64,000 nt of DNA. Origin: Zygaena filipendulae (Eukaryota > Arthropoda > Insecta > Lepidoptera > Zygaenidae). The notes beneath the pieces were generated by a model. That model saw only the letters and a program-made list of their open reading frames with translations. It was not told the DNA's origin and did no database searches. Below, piece by piece: positions 12,101-27,100 of this stretch. The stretch is taken from positions 4,898,001 through 4,962,000 of the forward strand of contig OU015677.1 in the NCBI GenBank assembly GCA_907165275.2. Reading direction: 5' to 3'. Made by a program: the position numbers and the translations under genes. Positions within the stretch are counted from its first letter, which is position 1; each line of letters opens with the position of its first letter.

Positions 12101-15100
12101 AAAACTATCTTTTGAGTTGGACCATATTATAAATGGTTACAAAATTTTATCAAAATCCGTTCAGTAGTTTCGGAGTCCATCGCGGATAAACGTGACACGT
12201 GATTTATACAACGTGTTAATGAATTAACTGAAAACTAGAAAGTAGTTTGCTCAGAATCGACTAGCGAATCGATCGCACTATGTTTTAATATAGGTTATAT
12301 TTTTCATCTTTACTAGCCCATGTTTAAGTTATTTATAATACAATATTTGGCGCGTACGCCGCCCGCAGCAAAAAATTCGAACCGGTAGGCGCGGGCGTAG
12401 CGCGTGGAATTTCGTAAATAGGTCACCTCTAAACTAATGTTGAATAACTTTTAAAGTATAAATTTTTTCGACATAAAACACATTTTAATCACATTATTGT
12501 TTATTTTTTTGAATGGGGTGTATCAGGTTTTCAGTTAATTCATTAACACGTTGTATATATTTAGATTATATTAGATTAAGATAATATTTATTGCTTTTCA
12601 AGAGCGTCCATATTTGCACCCAACGCAGGGACGCTCCACTCGGAGAAGGAGAGCGACACGTTCTCGGACCACCGCGAGAACATCCTGAAGACGGCCAAGA
12701 CCCTGGTGGAGGACACCAAGACGCTGGTGGGCGGCGCGGCCGGCACGCAGGACCAGCTCGCCGCCGCCGCTCAGAGCGCCGTCACGACTATAGGTGAGCT
12801 AACATCTGACCGGGATCTAGGGATCCTGTTGAGTAAAACGTTGGATCTTCCCTCGTCACATAAACCGACAAGACCACCAGCTGCATTGGTTAGGACCTAG
12901 GATCCTGTTGAATTAAAGTTCCCCTTTTCCCGCAGTCACCACTAAACTGAGATCATAGGAGAGCTGACTATAAGTGAGCTAACACCTAACTAAGACGTAG
13001 GGAACTTTTTGACTAAAAGTTCTTTCTCCGCCGTCAACACTAGACTGGGACCATAGGGGTCCTGAATACGTGAGAAGATGCCTGACCAAGATTTAGGGAT
13101 CCTTTCGACTTAAGTTTTCACGTCACGTGGTGGCTGTAAACATACTCCAAAAGTGGAAGTTGCCCAAACAAAATCGCTATTCTTCTGATCGAAAATGATA
13201 TATGATAGCAACAAAAGTTACATAATCGCCCTGCCGGTGCTCTGCGCAGTGCAACTGTGCGAGGTGGTGAAGCTGGGCGCGATGTCGCTGGGCTCGGGCA
13301 ACCCGGAGCCGCAGGTGCTGCTGCTGCACGCGGCGCGCGACGTGGCGGCGGCGCTGCGCGACCTGGCCGCCGCCACCACCGCCGCCAGCGGCAAGCACGT
13401 CGCGCACCCCGACATGCAGCGGCTCAAGCACGCCGCCAAGGTGAGAACACACAACACAATGCACACCACACAACACGCAACGCGACACACACACACATAC
13501 AATACACACAACACACAATACAACAATACACACCACGCGACACACACAACGCAACACACCACACAATACACACCATGCGACACACACAACGCAACGCAAC
13601 ACACCACACAATATATACAACACAACATGCAATACAATGAAGCCTTTATGCTGAGACAGTGACCGATTGGTCCCCACACAGCACACCCTTCTATCTCCTT
13701 CATAATATTTGTTAAGTTTGTATTTTTTCCGTCTCTTATTTGTATTTTTATGTGGGGATCAATAAACTCCTTTTTCTTTCTTTCTTTCTTTCAATACACA
13801 ATACATACACCATGCAACACGCACACCGCAGTAACGCGCGTAACACACAGCATACACCTCACACCACGCAACGCACCACACATAACGCAATAAGCAATAC
13901 ACACAACACAATGCACGTAGATCAATAAAAATATTGGACACGTATTTTTCCTTTTTTTACGTAATCAAAAAATAACAGCGATACATTGAGTCGAGATTTC
14001 GCGTGACGTCACGCCTTTACCCGTAGTTATGACGTCAAGACCCCTACCCCCACCCCTAAACCCTAATGCGTTTTATCTAAGTATTTTTTCAATAATTTAA
14101 TAAAGAAAAAAATACGTGTCAATATCTTTTATTATCTAACTGACGGACTAAATAGAATTTCGGTTTTCGTTCCGCGGCAACATGCCTACTATCGGTAGTT
14201 ATAGGTACTCACTCAAATACTCGTATGCAAATATTTCGTCGGACATAAAACTTTTACTGATAACGCCTTTACGCGTTACGAATCTTACTAAAATAAGAAC
14301 AAAAAAAAACTCATAGAGATCATCCGTGCAGCCGTGCTCTCGCAGGAGGTCTCAAATATCCACAAGTCTCAAAGCGGTGGGTCATAATTTTTAATTCATA
14401 TCTAAAGTCGAGTTAAAGTTCACAGACTATGTACTTATGTATTTGAATATTATTTATACTTATTAGGTACCAACTGCTGTGATTTTGCTTTTTGTTGTGT
14501 TGAAAAAGTGAAGCGTGGAATCCACATTGTTTTCGGATGATAACTGTAGTAAATAAAGATGTAATTCGTATTTGTGTTTGTCCCGTCACTGTCAAGTCGG
14601 TAATTTTTAGTCAATATTGGACTTTTTGTTAACGATGAATTCGAACCCGGAACTAATTCAAAAATGTTTCCACTAGCGGCTGTCAGAGACCACGAAGCGC
14701 TGGAGTCTTCCCATCAAAAGTAATACCATCCCTAAACAAAACAAACGGAGATCTTTTAACATTGGCCCTAAGAACGAATACAACTCTTGCGACTCGGAAA
14801 CTGACCTCTTCCAATCTGACCAAGAGGACGAACTGATTAAGCTCTTAGACTATTCCAGCCAAGACGACGACGTCTCTCCGTCTATATTTCACGACGATTG
14901 CGAAGAAGCGATAACTTATATCGAAAACTTAATGCGGGATCCACAACAGAGGAGCCCTAAAAACTATGATTTGAACGAAAGATACAATATGGCCGCTAGA
15001 AATAGTCTAGTCGATATGGACTGGAGGGTGCTCAAGTACGGCGAGAATATATTGCTAGGAGAGATTAAGAAACTCGTGGATCTATTCGTCGACTTTGATG

Positions 15101-18100
15101 ACAGGAGAGAAAACAGAAGAAAAAGAGATATGCTACAAAGATTAAAAGCAAGTTCTGACTTGGACAATGAAATGAAGAGATTATCTCAAGTCATAGAAGA
15201 CCTTGATGAAATGGAACCAAATGACAATAAAAACGAAGTCAAAACAACAACCATAACCACCATACAGACGATTATACCGGCTAAGAAGCCCAAAATTGAG
15301 TTAAAATCATCGGATATCAAAAATACTGTATTTAGAGTTAAAAAAGTTAAACCTGTGAACTTGATTCTCAATTTAGATTCTAAAAGTGAAACTGAAATAA
15401 ACGGAAAGCTCGATGAAAGTAAAACACCCGAAAACAAACCGGAAAAGAAAGAACCTAAAAAAGAAGTAGTAACTAATGGTGTGGCGAAAGAAGTCAAAAT
15501 GGAATTTTGGAAGCTGTTCAAAGACGACACAGAATGGTGGAAGGCGTTGGCTAAAAGAAATTTAGACAAAATGGAAGAAACGAGAAGAGATTTGGAAAGA
15601 TTCAGCGGCCATGAACTTGTACTTGAAGAGTTTCATACGGAAAGAGATAAGTATGAAAAAGAGAAAGAGAAACTGCAGACATTTATAGATGAGGTTGATA
15701 AATCTAAAGAAGTCAAGAAAGATTTAGAATATGACAAGAAATATGAAGATATAGTACTGAGGTTGATCGAATTTGCGAAGAAAGACTTCATATTCAAAGG
15801 CTTTGATCCGCTCATTGAGCAATTAAAAGCATTGGCCAACACTAAAATAGAAGGACGAAAGAAAAAAATAGTAAACATCCAAGACATAGTTAACATTTAC
15901 ACTCAGATAGACATAAGCAAGTATACATATGAAGAGTTGCGCCTTCTAGAGAAATATTACAAAGAGATTATAAGAAAATACAAGAACGAAACGCACGAGA
16001 AAGAAAACGTTGTCCCTAACAGATCCCCTAGCTTAGTGAGAGAAATAGAAACGCAAACGGAATCGCCCTCTTACCACAAAAATGTGGTGTTGAACGTGCA
16101 TTCGCAACAGAACACGACGAAAAATATCAATCAGTATACAACGACGGTCACCAACGGAGATACATTGAAACGATCGAAGCAAAACCAGCAAGACACTAAG
16201 AACAATATTGAAATCTTCGACCTGACCCGAACGTATCCAATGGAATATTACGCGAACAATTGGTGGTCCATTTACGAAGACATATTGAAAAGTAGAGAAC
16301 GCCAATTCGGCTCCATAGATAACTGGTGGAGTTTCTACGAAGCGATTTTGAATAAAGAGAACACAACAGACGAAGAGTTGAGACGGATACGCGCCGTCGT
16401 CGAATACAGGAATAGTCTAAGGAAATCGAGGCCAAACAGCCGGATGGAGGAGCAACTGAGAATGTTGGATGACATCAAGAGGGACAGCTTCCACGAAACA
16501 GAAGACGTGAAACGGGAGGATAAAGAATCGGTCAGAACCACTTGAAATAGCAATCAGCTGTATTAACCAAACGCCATAGACACGTTTCTAACAAGTCACA
16601 GCGCGCATGGTGTTGAGAGCTTGCCATGTTGTCTGTGGTTTTTTTTTTTTATTATCGATATCATCCTTTGATTCATTCATTGTTGTTCCGCTGTCTCCCT
16701 CTATTTATTCTTCTTCTAATATATTTTTTGTCTACGATGATGTCCAAAGATCGTGTAGTAACTTCACTCTTTGGTGCCGCGATATTTTTATAGATTCAGT
16801 TGTATTATTTTGCAAAAAATATAATCCAACAATACGGTGAAAAACAAATTTTGAATCAGTACTTTGGACACCATTTATGTTTTCTGTATCCATTTCAATG
16901 TCTCTTACACGCACCCCGCATACGTTTAGAAATGTGTTGAGCCCTTTATACCCTTTTAACTATAACAAGTTGTGATTGTCCGTTCGTATTTGACTTAGTG
17001 AAAAATACGTTAGGTGTGTTACTAGATGTTTTTGTGTCATTGTTCCTCCTTAGCTGAACACATTTCATCCGGCGTTACACTTAGCATTCCATTGGTAACG
17101 GGCGAAGGCATTTATCGCTTTGTCACTGGTAACATTGAAAAAAAAACAGACGTCTTTAAAAAAAAACCATAAGCTTTCATTTTTTTTTTTAATTTCAAAC
17201 ATTCACCACGCAAACAGCCTCGCTTCAAAAGTCCAATATTGACAGTTGACAAGCTTTTTTTTTATTTATCACAAAGAAGTATTATGTTATTTATTATTAT
17301 TATATTTTATTTATTATAAGTACAATGACAATGGTCACACTGAAAGCTTCTGGGTTTCCCGCTCTACAGCATGACATGTCGCTTTTCGTGCGCATCTGGT
17401 TTTATTTTTCATTAATTAAGTATTATTTTCAACGGTTCTCAAGCAAGTAAAAGTGACGTATGTTTAGTTGGCAACCCAAAGCTTGGTAATAACGATTTAC
17501 ACCTAAAATTCGGTCATCGATCATCGACTTCTGTCGTTGGGGTTTATCATCAACATTTTGTTAAGTTTGTAGTTGAAAAAAAAAAGCAAAAGAAAAGGAA
17601 TATATAGATACAAACAAAGCACATTTTACAGAGTTACTTGAGAAACGTTTCATAAAACCTTTGTGAGGATTCTCTGAAATTGGTAAACCGAACAGCATCG
17701 AACGGTGCAAGCGATCTGTTGACAACTAAACCACGATTTGATAAAACAGAAAACTCTCGAAAATCCTAAATGTGTGATTGAAATCATAACCTCTATAAAT
17801 ATTTTCACTGGTTTCGTAATTTCGGAGTTCCCGCGGGGATTCCGGGAAAAAGTACCTACTTTATGTCCTTCTTTGTACCCCTGACAGTAGTTTACGGTGA
17901 TTAGCTGTTCCCCGCATTTAATTCCAGAGTTCCCGCGGGAATTCCGGGGTAAAAACTATCCTATCTTTTAAGTTGGACCATATTATAAATGGTTACAAAA
18001 TTTTGTCAAAATCCGTTCAGTAGTTTCAGAGTCCATCGCGGACAAACAACGTGACACGTGATTTATCTGATTATACCTATAAACTTAACAAAATGTTATT

Positions 18101-21100
18101 TTCGACATCTAAATTTCTAAAGAGGCGCACGATTCGGATTCAGCATCATGTCACTGCGCACGAGGGCGAGAAATATTATTTTGGCGAACACTAAAATTGG
18201 GGGTATCTCAGTAAAAAGTTCAGTTTTTACCTAAAAACTGATTTTTATTGTTACTCTGACTGGAAGAACTGAATTATTCAGTTTTTCGATGTTATTTTCC
18301 CTAGTTATTGAAAGGCTGGGAAGCGACGAAGGTCATTTTTTTTTTAAATCCCATCAGGGGAATCCGTGTTAGTGTAAAATAACCGTTATATTTATGATAA
18401 TTAGAATATAGAATACATCAGTACGTCTCATCGTCATAGATCTCAACCAAATATAGATTAAGTCTTTTACACATCCAGTCGCTTCTCGGCTATGACCGCG
18501 GCATGGTAGCACGAATCATATTTTTTTATAAACTCAAAAGGGTTGCTATGCGTATGTACATTGTACATGCAACAAAAAAAAAACATGTACAAGAAGTGAA
18601 ACTTTTTGTGGTACAACGCCATCTGTTAACAATCAAACGAACGAAAAATCCAAATTTACCAAACGTGCCCAAAGAAGTTTCACTTTAAAAAATCACAATG
18701 GAAGTCTGTAAACACTTTTGACCGTTGCTGAACTTTATTACTATGGTAATAAAGACTTACGATCGTCAAGGATTGTTTGGATATTTCGGAGCGAGATGGT
18801 CGGTTGGCATGACGCGTGTTCTCGCCAGGTGATGGTGACCAACGTGACGTCACTGCTGAAGACCGTCAAGGCGGTGGAGGATGAGCACACGAGGGGCACC
18901 AGGGCGCTGGAGTCCACCATCGAAGCCATATCGCAGGAGATCGAAGTGAGTGCATCAGAGTACATTTCACATTTGGACATAGATAAGCAATAGTGTGTTA
19001 ACCCACACTGGAGAAATTTTGAGTAAATTAAAGTTTTAAAATTATAGCGCCATTTTGTTTCATATTTAAACAATGTAATTAGGTGAACACATTATAAAAA
19101 AACGTTCTCTAACTCTCAATAAATCGTTCTGAATCAATAACTTTGTTTTGTGGGTATACATGTTATTGCTTATCTGCGTCCATTTAAAATGTTAGTCGAA
19201 AAAACATACATACAATCGAGCATAGAACCTCCTCCTTTTTGGAAGTCGGTTAAAGATTGCACTAAGCGGAATAGGGTTTCAAAGAGTAACTACATGATTA
19301 TTAACTATAAATTATTATTATTATTATAAAATTTGCTATGAAACTTTTTATATATAGATTATTATTTATAGATCCTCTTTTCAACATTGACTAATATCCA
19401 TACCTAAAAATGGACATAGATATTAATCAATAGTGTGTCAACCCGTTCAAATAGCGTTCTGTATGAATGATAATTTTGTGGGTTAACATTGTTTTCGTTT
19501 ATCGGCGTCCAAATTGGGATGACCTTTTTAGATACAGGAGCGGTGGGGTTTTGTGTGCGCTGAATTGACTCTAAACGGTCGACACCCCCCCCCCCCCCCC
19601 CCACCACAGCTGCACGGCGCGTGGGGCGTAGGGCTCATGGAGGGGGGGGGGGGGGGACTCGCCCAGCAGCGACAGCCTGTGCAGGCTCGCCGCAGCCGCG
19701 TAGTGGGCAGCGGTGCTAACCGATCCCGGTGCAGGTGCTGACGTCGCCGGCGGCGCCCAAGGCGGCGGCGACGCCCGAGGAGCTGGTGCGGCGCACGCGC
19801 CAGATGACGGTGGCGACGGCGCGCGCCGTGTCCGCCGGCAACTCGGCCAAGCAGGACCAGCTCACCGCCGCCGCCAACCTCGGCAGGAAGACCGTCGTCG
19901 ACCTGCTGCACGCCTGCAAGGTGCGCTCGAATTACAATACAAATCATCTATTTATTTATTTATTTATTTATTCTTTATCGCACAGTGTGTACAAATGGCG
20001 AACTTAATGCCTTGCGGCATTCTCTACCAGTTAACTATTGGGTATTCGAAGGTGATGGATTTTTTCACTATGGAGTTTAGGCCGTATTATTGTAATAATA
20101 ATAATAAAATCCTTTATTGACTTGCACTTATAAACAAAAAATACAAAAAACTGAATGAAAACTAAACCTAGAAAATGTATGATAAAAACAAAAAATACAA
20201 AAAAAAAAGTAGGTACTCATGCATGCCAAAAGGGCTCTTTCAGCATGTGTTGCCTATTAAAAATAACAGACAACGCTATTGAAATATATTTAAATTGTAC
20301 GCAATAACACAGAAACTTATTTGATTTTACTATTTAATTTGACTTTTCATTTCCTCCAATATTACGTATTTAAATTGTAGTAAATAATGAAATTAAGGTT
20401 AGCTAAAGGCAAATGGTAACTACAACACGCCATTATGTCAATTATTGACAGTTGTCATGTCAGTTTGACTTTGACGTTTCATTTTTTTCATTCATTTCAT
20501 TTCTCTTTACGTTAATGAATGTTTTATGGTTCTTAATAGTAATAATTCGTAATTACTGAATATGGTGGGTACATTTAGATATCACATAGTTTTGTGTGCG
20601 AAAATCACCCGGCGACACTGGTTTCCATCTGTTTTCAGACTAAACTAAGTTGATTTGAATTTGATTTGAATTGAAACTCTCTATCAGTTATTTTTTGTTC
20701 TGTGCGTACGAAGCTTATACATCGTGTTAATGAATTAAATAAAAACTAGAGAGTAGTTTGCTCAGAATCAATTAGCGAATCGATTGCACCGTGTTTTAAT
20801 ATAGGTTATATTTTTCATTTTTACTAGCCCATGTTTAAATTATTTACAATACAATATTTGTTGCGTGCGCCGCGATTTCGAACCGGTAGGCGCGGCCGTA
20901 GCGCTTGGAATTTCGTAGATAGGTCACCTCCAAACTAATGTTGAATAACTTTTAAATTATTAATTTTTCCGACATAAAATATATTTTGTTTATTTTTTTT
21001 TTAAATGGGGCGTATCAGGTTTAGAGTTAATTCATTAACACGTGCCGCAGGCGGCGGCGCACGCGGCGGAGAGCGGCGAGCTGCAGGCGCGCACGGTGGA

Positions 21101-24100
21101 GGCGGGGCGCGCGGCGGCGGAGGCCTACCGCGCGCTGCTGCAGGCCGTGCTGGCGGCGTGCGCGGGCGCGGGCGACGCCGCCGCCGCCGCCCGGCGCGCC
21201 TTCCCGGACCTGTCGCGCCGCGTCGCGCACACCGTCGCCGACATCATAGCCGCCGCCGAGCTGCTCAAAGGTACCCACCCGCCCTGCCCTCCACCACCTC
21301 CATCTCCCCCGCGCGTCCAAAAAACACAATCCCGAACGCGCTCCAGACGACGCCAGTTTTGTTATTCTGCATTCATTCACGAGAAAGGAAAGAAGGTTGA
21401 CTGGAAGAAATCCCCTCGCGGGATAAGTCCGCCTTTGAGCATAAATTGCCTACTTATTTTAATTTTAGCAATTTGTAAAAACTTTGTTTATGTTCAATAA
21501 AGTATACAAACAAACAAAAGTACATGGACATATTATAAGCATTAGTGTGTTAACCCACACGGGAGAAATATTGAGTGAATCGTGTTTTATAATTATAGCG
21601 CCAACGTATATTATAAACTATAGATATAGTATAAACACGCCCAGAATGGAAAATGTAACTCTGTGTTCATTACAAAAAGTCCACCCGCGCAGGGAATCGA
21701 ACCCGGAACTCCTTGATTAGCGGGTAGGCATGGTGACCTACTGCGCCAATCGGCTCGCCTCGCATGGAGGGGCCATAACGCTATTTTCTTACGTGACGAT
21801 TTCTACTAGTTAATTCATGTCGCAAGTAAATAGGAATGTTGACGATTTTTTTAAAATCAAAATCCTAAATTCTAATTAAGTCCGTCAGTTAGAATATAAA
21901 AAAAACAGTAGACACGTATTTTTTGAATTTTCAAATTAATAAAAATATACAGAAACTAGCTGTTCCGCGCGGTTTCACCTGCGATAATTTCGAAGTTCCC
22001 TCGGAATTGTTCCATACAAACTTTGCAACCCCTTTTTATAGGGTAAGGGTTGAATTTAAAAAAAATACTTTTTTGTCGCATGCCTAGGCATCCTCCAAGT
22101 TTCAGGTCTCTACGACCAGCTGGGGTGGGGTGGGGGCTCGTGACGTCACTAACCGCTATAAGCCGCCATACAAACTGCACCGAATTCGTCACCCGAAATT
22201 TCAACTAGATGTAATATCGCCATTATTTTTTGGTTACGTAAAAAAAGGTAAAATACGTGTCCAATATTTTTTATTAATCTAAAAGACGGACAAACAAAAA
22301 TTGGTTGACAAGCCCACTATCATGTTTTGACTGTTGTTGAGTACCTTTTGTTGTGGACGTGCGAGCAGGCAGCGACTGGGTGGACCCCGACGACCCGACG
22401 GTGATCGCCGAGAACGAGCTGCTCGGCGCCGCCGCCTCCATCGACGCCGCCGCCAAGAAGCTGGACTCGCTGCGCCCCAGGAAGAGCGTCAAGGTGCAGG
22501 TCGGAAACGATTATTGTTGTTATTATTATTTACTAGCTGCGCCCCGCGGTTTCACCCGCGGTAGTTTCGGAGTTCCCGCGGGAATTCCGGGATAAAAAGT
22601 ACCCTATGTCTTTCTCTGGACCCCTGACAATGTGCACGCCAAATTTCATCCAAATCCGTTCAGCCGTTTTTGCGTGATTGAGTAACAAACATCTAAACAT
22701 CCATACTTTGACATTTATAATATTAGTAGGATTAATTTCAGAGATCCCTTGGGAATTCCGGAATAAAAAGTAGCCTAACTTACTCCTTATAACATCATCA
22801 GCATCAGGGACTTTCACTGGCAGATGCAGTGAAAGTCCCGTTAGAATTAGTCCAGCCGTTTCAGAGATTACCCGGAATAAACAGACAGACAGAGAATTTT
22901 TTTTTAAATTTTATTTTTGATGTTAGTACTAGGTCTGTACCTGTATACTTTCGAATGCATTTAGTGAAAAGCTGTTAGTTTGAAATTACAAACAGACACA
23001 ATTGTATTTGTGTCTAGATTTAAAAAACAGGGTTTTGGAATTCCCGCAGAAACTCCTAATTTCTCACCGCTCAAACCTTCCCGAACTTCAACAAACCTTT
23101 CAAGATCAAAATTATCCAAATCGGTCCAGCCATTCTTGAGTTTTACCGAGACAAACGAACAGCAATTCATTTATATAAAACTATGTTTAAAGAAGATTTT
23201 GTGTCTTTTCTATTTTGTTTATTGGCACGAAATCCTTTTTATGGAGCCGATTCGAAGAGAGAATTGTAAACTGAAGCATCAAGAAAGAAGAAACGGCCGC
23301 GCGTCGCTGAGATATGTTTGATATTCTTGGTTGTTTCGTTCTGTATCACCCGGGAATCAAACATATTACCCAGCGACCGCGGCGCTGTCGCCGGACGACC
23401 AGCCACGACGGTGGTCGACATGCAACTGTGTTTTTTTTTTTAATTTCGTTTGCAATGTCTATCATAGAGATACTTATGTAAAGAGCGATAGTTTTATTCG
23501 AAATTCCATTCGAAATTCGAAGCGCAGAAACCAACGTTCGCGCCCAGAGACGTAGTGTGGTGGTTCCACCAACCGTGAAATTGTATACTTCGCATCTCGA
23601 TATAGCTTTCTCAGCAAGATTTGCCTTTGATTTGTATCGACTCCCCAAACATACCTCTATCCGCCGCACTCAGAGTCGACTTTAATGATTACTTAGTTAA
23701 GTATAGATTTTTAAAACAAATGATTTAATGAGATGTAACTTAATTAGTTAAATGCCAATTAATATTAATTTACTGAGCGTCTCTGATTGTGGCAGTTTTG
23801 TCTTAAAAATCTATACTTAACTAAGTAATCATTAAAGTCGACTCTGAGTGCGGCCGTATGACAGTCTTTTTTTTTTCTTCTTTAAAAATGATCTCTGTAA
23901 TTATAATTTACCAACGACACGACAATGTTACTTAGTAATAAAAATCTCTTCATCTACTTCTTCAATCAGATCACATCAGATTGATCCCCAAGTTATGATA
24001 AATATTTTTAGCGATTTTTAAGTTTTTTATGTACCTATTTAAGTTTTTTGATATCTTTTTAAATTGTCTATTTATACTATTTCTAAATATTTATTATCTT

Positions 24101-27100
24101 TAGGTGTTTACTCTATTTTATTTCTTCTGTGTTATGTTTCATCAAGAGCAAGAGTTGACGATCAATAAATAAAATAAAAATAAATTAAAAGACATAGTGG
24201 TGATCGGTGAACGTTTGTTGGGTGCAGGAGGCGGACGAGAGCCTCAACTTCGACGAGATGATCCTCGAGGCGGCCAAGTCCATCATCACCGCCACGTCGG
24301 CGCTGGTGCGCGCCGCCTCCGCCGCCCAGCGGGAGCTCATAGACCAGGTACTGTATTTTAAAAGCTGTTAAGTACACATCGATACCCCACAGCTGACTGA
24401 AGTCCACTTTTAATATGACTTTTAATTTGACACAACACATGGAGAATTGCAACATACAGGACCTATATCAATAGGCTTACAAATCCGGCGTCTGAAAATC
24501 AAAATTCGATTTAGTCCGTCATGTAGATCAATAAAAAATAATAGACTCGTATTTTTTGCTTTTTGAAATTATTGAAAAAATACTAAGATAAAACGCATTA
24601 AAGTTTAGGAGTGGGGGCTCTTGACGTCATAACCTTATAGCACTGTGACGACACCACCAGACATTTCAACTTAATGCATCTCCGTTATTTTTTGATTACG
24701 CAAAAAAATGAAAAATACGTGTCCAATATTTTTTATTAATCTACAAGACGGACTAAAAATTGAAATTTGGTTGTCAAGCCCATTCATAACTCTGTTTACG
24801 GTAAAATTATTAGAATTAATATTTGTGTGTTATGTCGCAGGGCAAGGTGGCCCGCCGGCCGACGTCGTCCTCAGACGACGGGCAGTGGTCCGAGGGGCTG
24901 GTGTCGGCGGCGCGGCTGGTGGCGGCGGCGGCGCACTCGCTGGTGGAGGCGGCCAACGCGCTCGTGCAGGGCGCCGGCAGCGAGGAGCGGCTCATCTCCA
25001 GCGCGAGGCAGGTCGCCTCCTCCACCGCGCAGCTGCTCGTCGCCTGCAAGGTGAGTGCCACCTCCCCCTCAAGTGCGCGCGACCACCAGGCACCCAGCAC
25101 TCGGAGGTGGTAGCAGCACGTGCGCGCTCCGCCCGGGACAGTACCACCTCCCCGCTCATGTGCGCCGCGGAGCAGCCGCGCTGTGTCGCGCGACTACCAG
25201 GCACCCAGCACTCGGAGGTGGTAGCAGCACGTGCGCGCTCCGCCCGGGGCAGTACCACCTCCCCGCTCATGTGCGCCGCGGAGCAGCCGCGCTGTGTCGC
25301 GCGACTACCAGGCACCCAGCACTCGGAGGTGGTATCAGCACGTGCGCGCTCCGCCCGGGACAGTACCACCTCCCCGCTCATGTGCGCCGCGGAGCAGCCG
25401 CGCTGTGTCGCGCGACTACCAGGCACCCAGCACTCGGTCGCTCTCTGCCCGCAGGTGAAGGCGGACCCGTCGTCGGAGTCGACGCGGCGGCTGCAGGCGG
25501 CGGGCGCGCAGGTGATCCGCTCCACGGACAACCTGGTGCGCGCCGCTCGGGACGCCATCCAGTGCGAGGAGGAGCGCAGCCTCGTGCTCAACCGGCGTAT
25601 GGTGGGCGGCATCGCGCAGGAGATCGACGCCAGGTGACCATCCCATTTTATTTATTAGCTGCCCCCCCCCGGCTCATCCGCATAAATTTTGGAGTTCCCA
25701 CGGATATTCGAGAATAAAAAGTACTTTATAATTTAAACTTAGTTATGACGTCGTGACCTCCCCCCCCCCCCCCCCCAACTCCTGAACTTTAATTCGTTTT
25801 ATCTAAGTTGTTTTTCAATTGTTCGAAAAAAAGACTATTTTTTTACTATCCAACCGACGGACTGAATAGAATTTTGATTTATTTGTATACTTTGTCATCG
25901 TGCCCATTCTCCCACCACAGATCGGAAGTGTTGCGCATAGAGAAGGAGTTGGAGGAGGCGCGCGGCCGCCTGAGCGCGATCCGGCAGGCCAAGTACAAGC
26001 TGCGCGCCGGGGACACCTCCGGGGACGAAACGGACACGGACCGCGACGCGGCACCGGGCGACGCCGCGCCCACACACAGGTGCGCACGCGCACGCGCACA
26101 CATGCACGCATGCACGCACACACGTACACGACGCACTTCTAAACAAAGACTTCGCGCTTCGTGCTGATAAAACATGGCCGCGATTGTAATTGATTATTCT
26201 GTATATCTCAGTCTACAATAATATATAAAAATCTATGTAACAAGCAAGTAGAAAGAAGTCTTTATCACTCAAACTTTGCAAATGCTTCTTCACAAATCAA
26301 GCTTTTCAGAATTTCAGTTTTTGAATATTTTTTCAATCCTTACTATCAATTGACTTTTCTACATACTGAATCTTAACTCAATACCCCACTACTGGACCCT
26401 TTTTGCTTGGACGCCCACATTTATATTCCACCAACCTCCAACACAAATTACAAAGCAAACGGGATGATGAAGAATTATAAATATTTGGTGGAGAAAAAAT
26501 GGGATGGAACTTCAGCGACACCGCTGATTTTCAGTCCGCAACCTCTCTCAACTATTTACCTTAAAAAAAACTATGACAAAGGATTGCAGTAGAGAAAAAA
26601 GAATATTTGTATGATGTTTACTAGCGAACTATCTATCTATATTTACAATACCACTTTTATCTCTAATCTGCAAACGACGTTTGCTGCCTTTTGATGTAAT
26701 TCCGCTACCCATAATATGTGAAAATCTGTGATTGCCTTGTAAATTTAACAGTAAAATGTCTATTGTATTATTATAGTACGGACCGCCAAGAGGGGATTTG
26801 TGGATTAGCTAAAGCGCGTCAGATGAACATAAGGGGGGTACCTTGCACCATGTTGAGTACCTCCACCAAATATAGACCCTCTACACTGGTGGGTGCGTCT
26901 AGAATAACCGATCAGATTAGTAAAAAAAAATCGATAACTCGAAATACTCGAGCGCGTCAGATTAAGATATGGTGGGTTAATTACATAGTGAGAAGTATGT
27001 ATATGAATAATCTGACCATTTGAACGTGACGTAAAGGAGTTAGAGGATCACAAACTTGCAAAAAAAAAACGCAACTTCGACATTCTCGAGCGCAGTTGAT

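Noticed and set aside
14346..14376. Possible 31-nt micro-exon (CTCTCGCAG acceptor, GTGGGT donor)
   Set aside because: Joining it to 14677 gives an immediate frame with a stop, and it does not fit talin exon I either.
14635..14676. Start codon MNSNPELIQKCFH in frame with the open exon via TAG readthrough
   Set aside because: The TAG forms part of a good acceptor (TTTCCACTAG), so splicing explains it better than readthrough.
24708..25637. 309-codon ORF spanning talin exons N and O
   Set aside because: In the wrong frame for exon N. The 111-bp repeat keeps it open, and only its exon O part is real.
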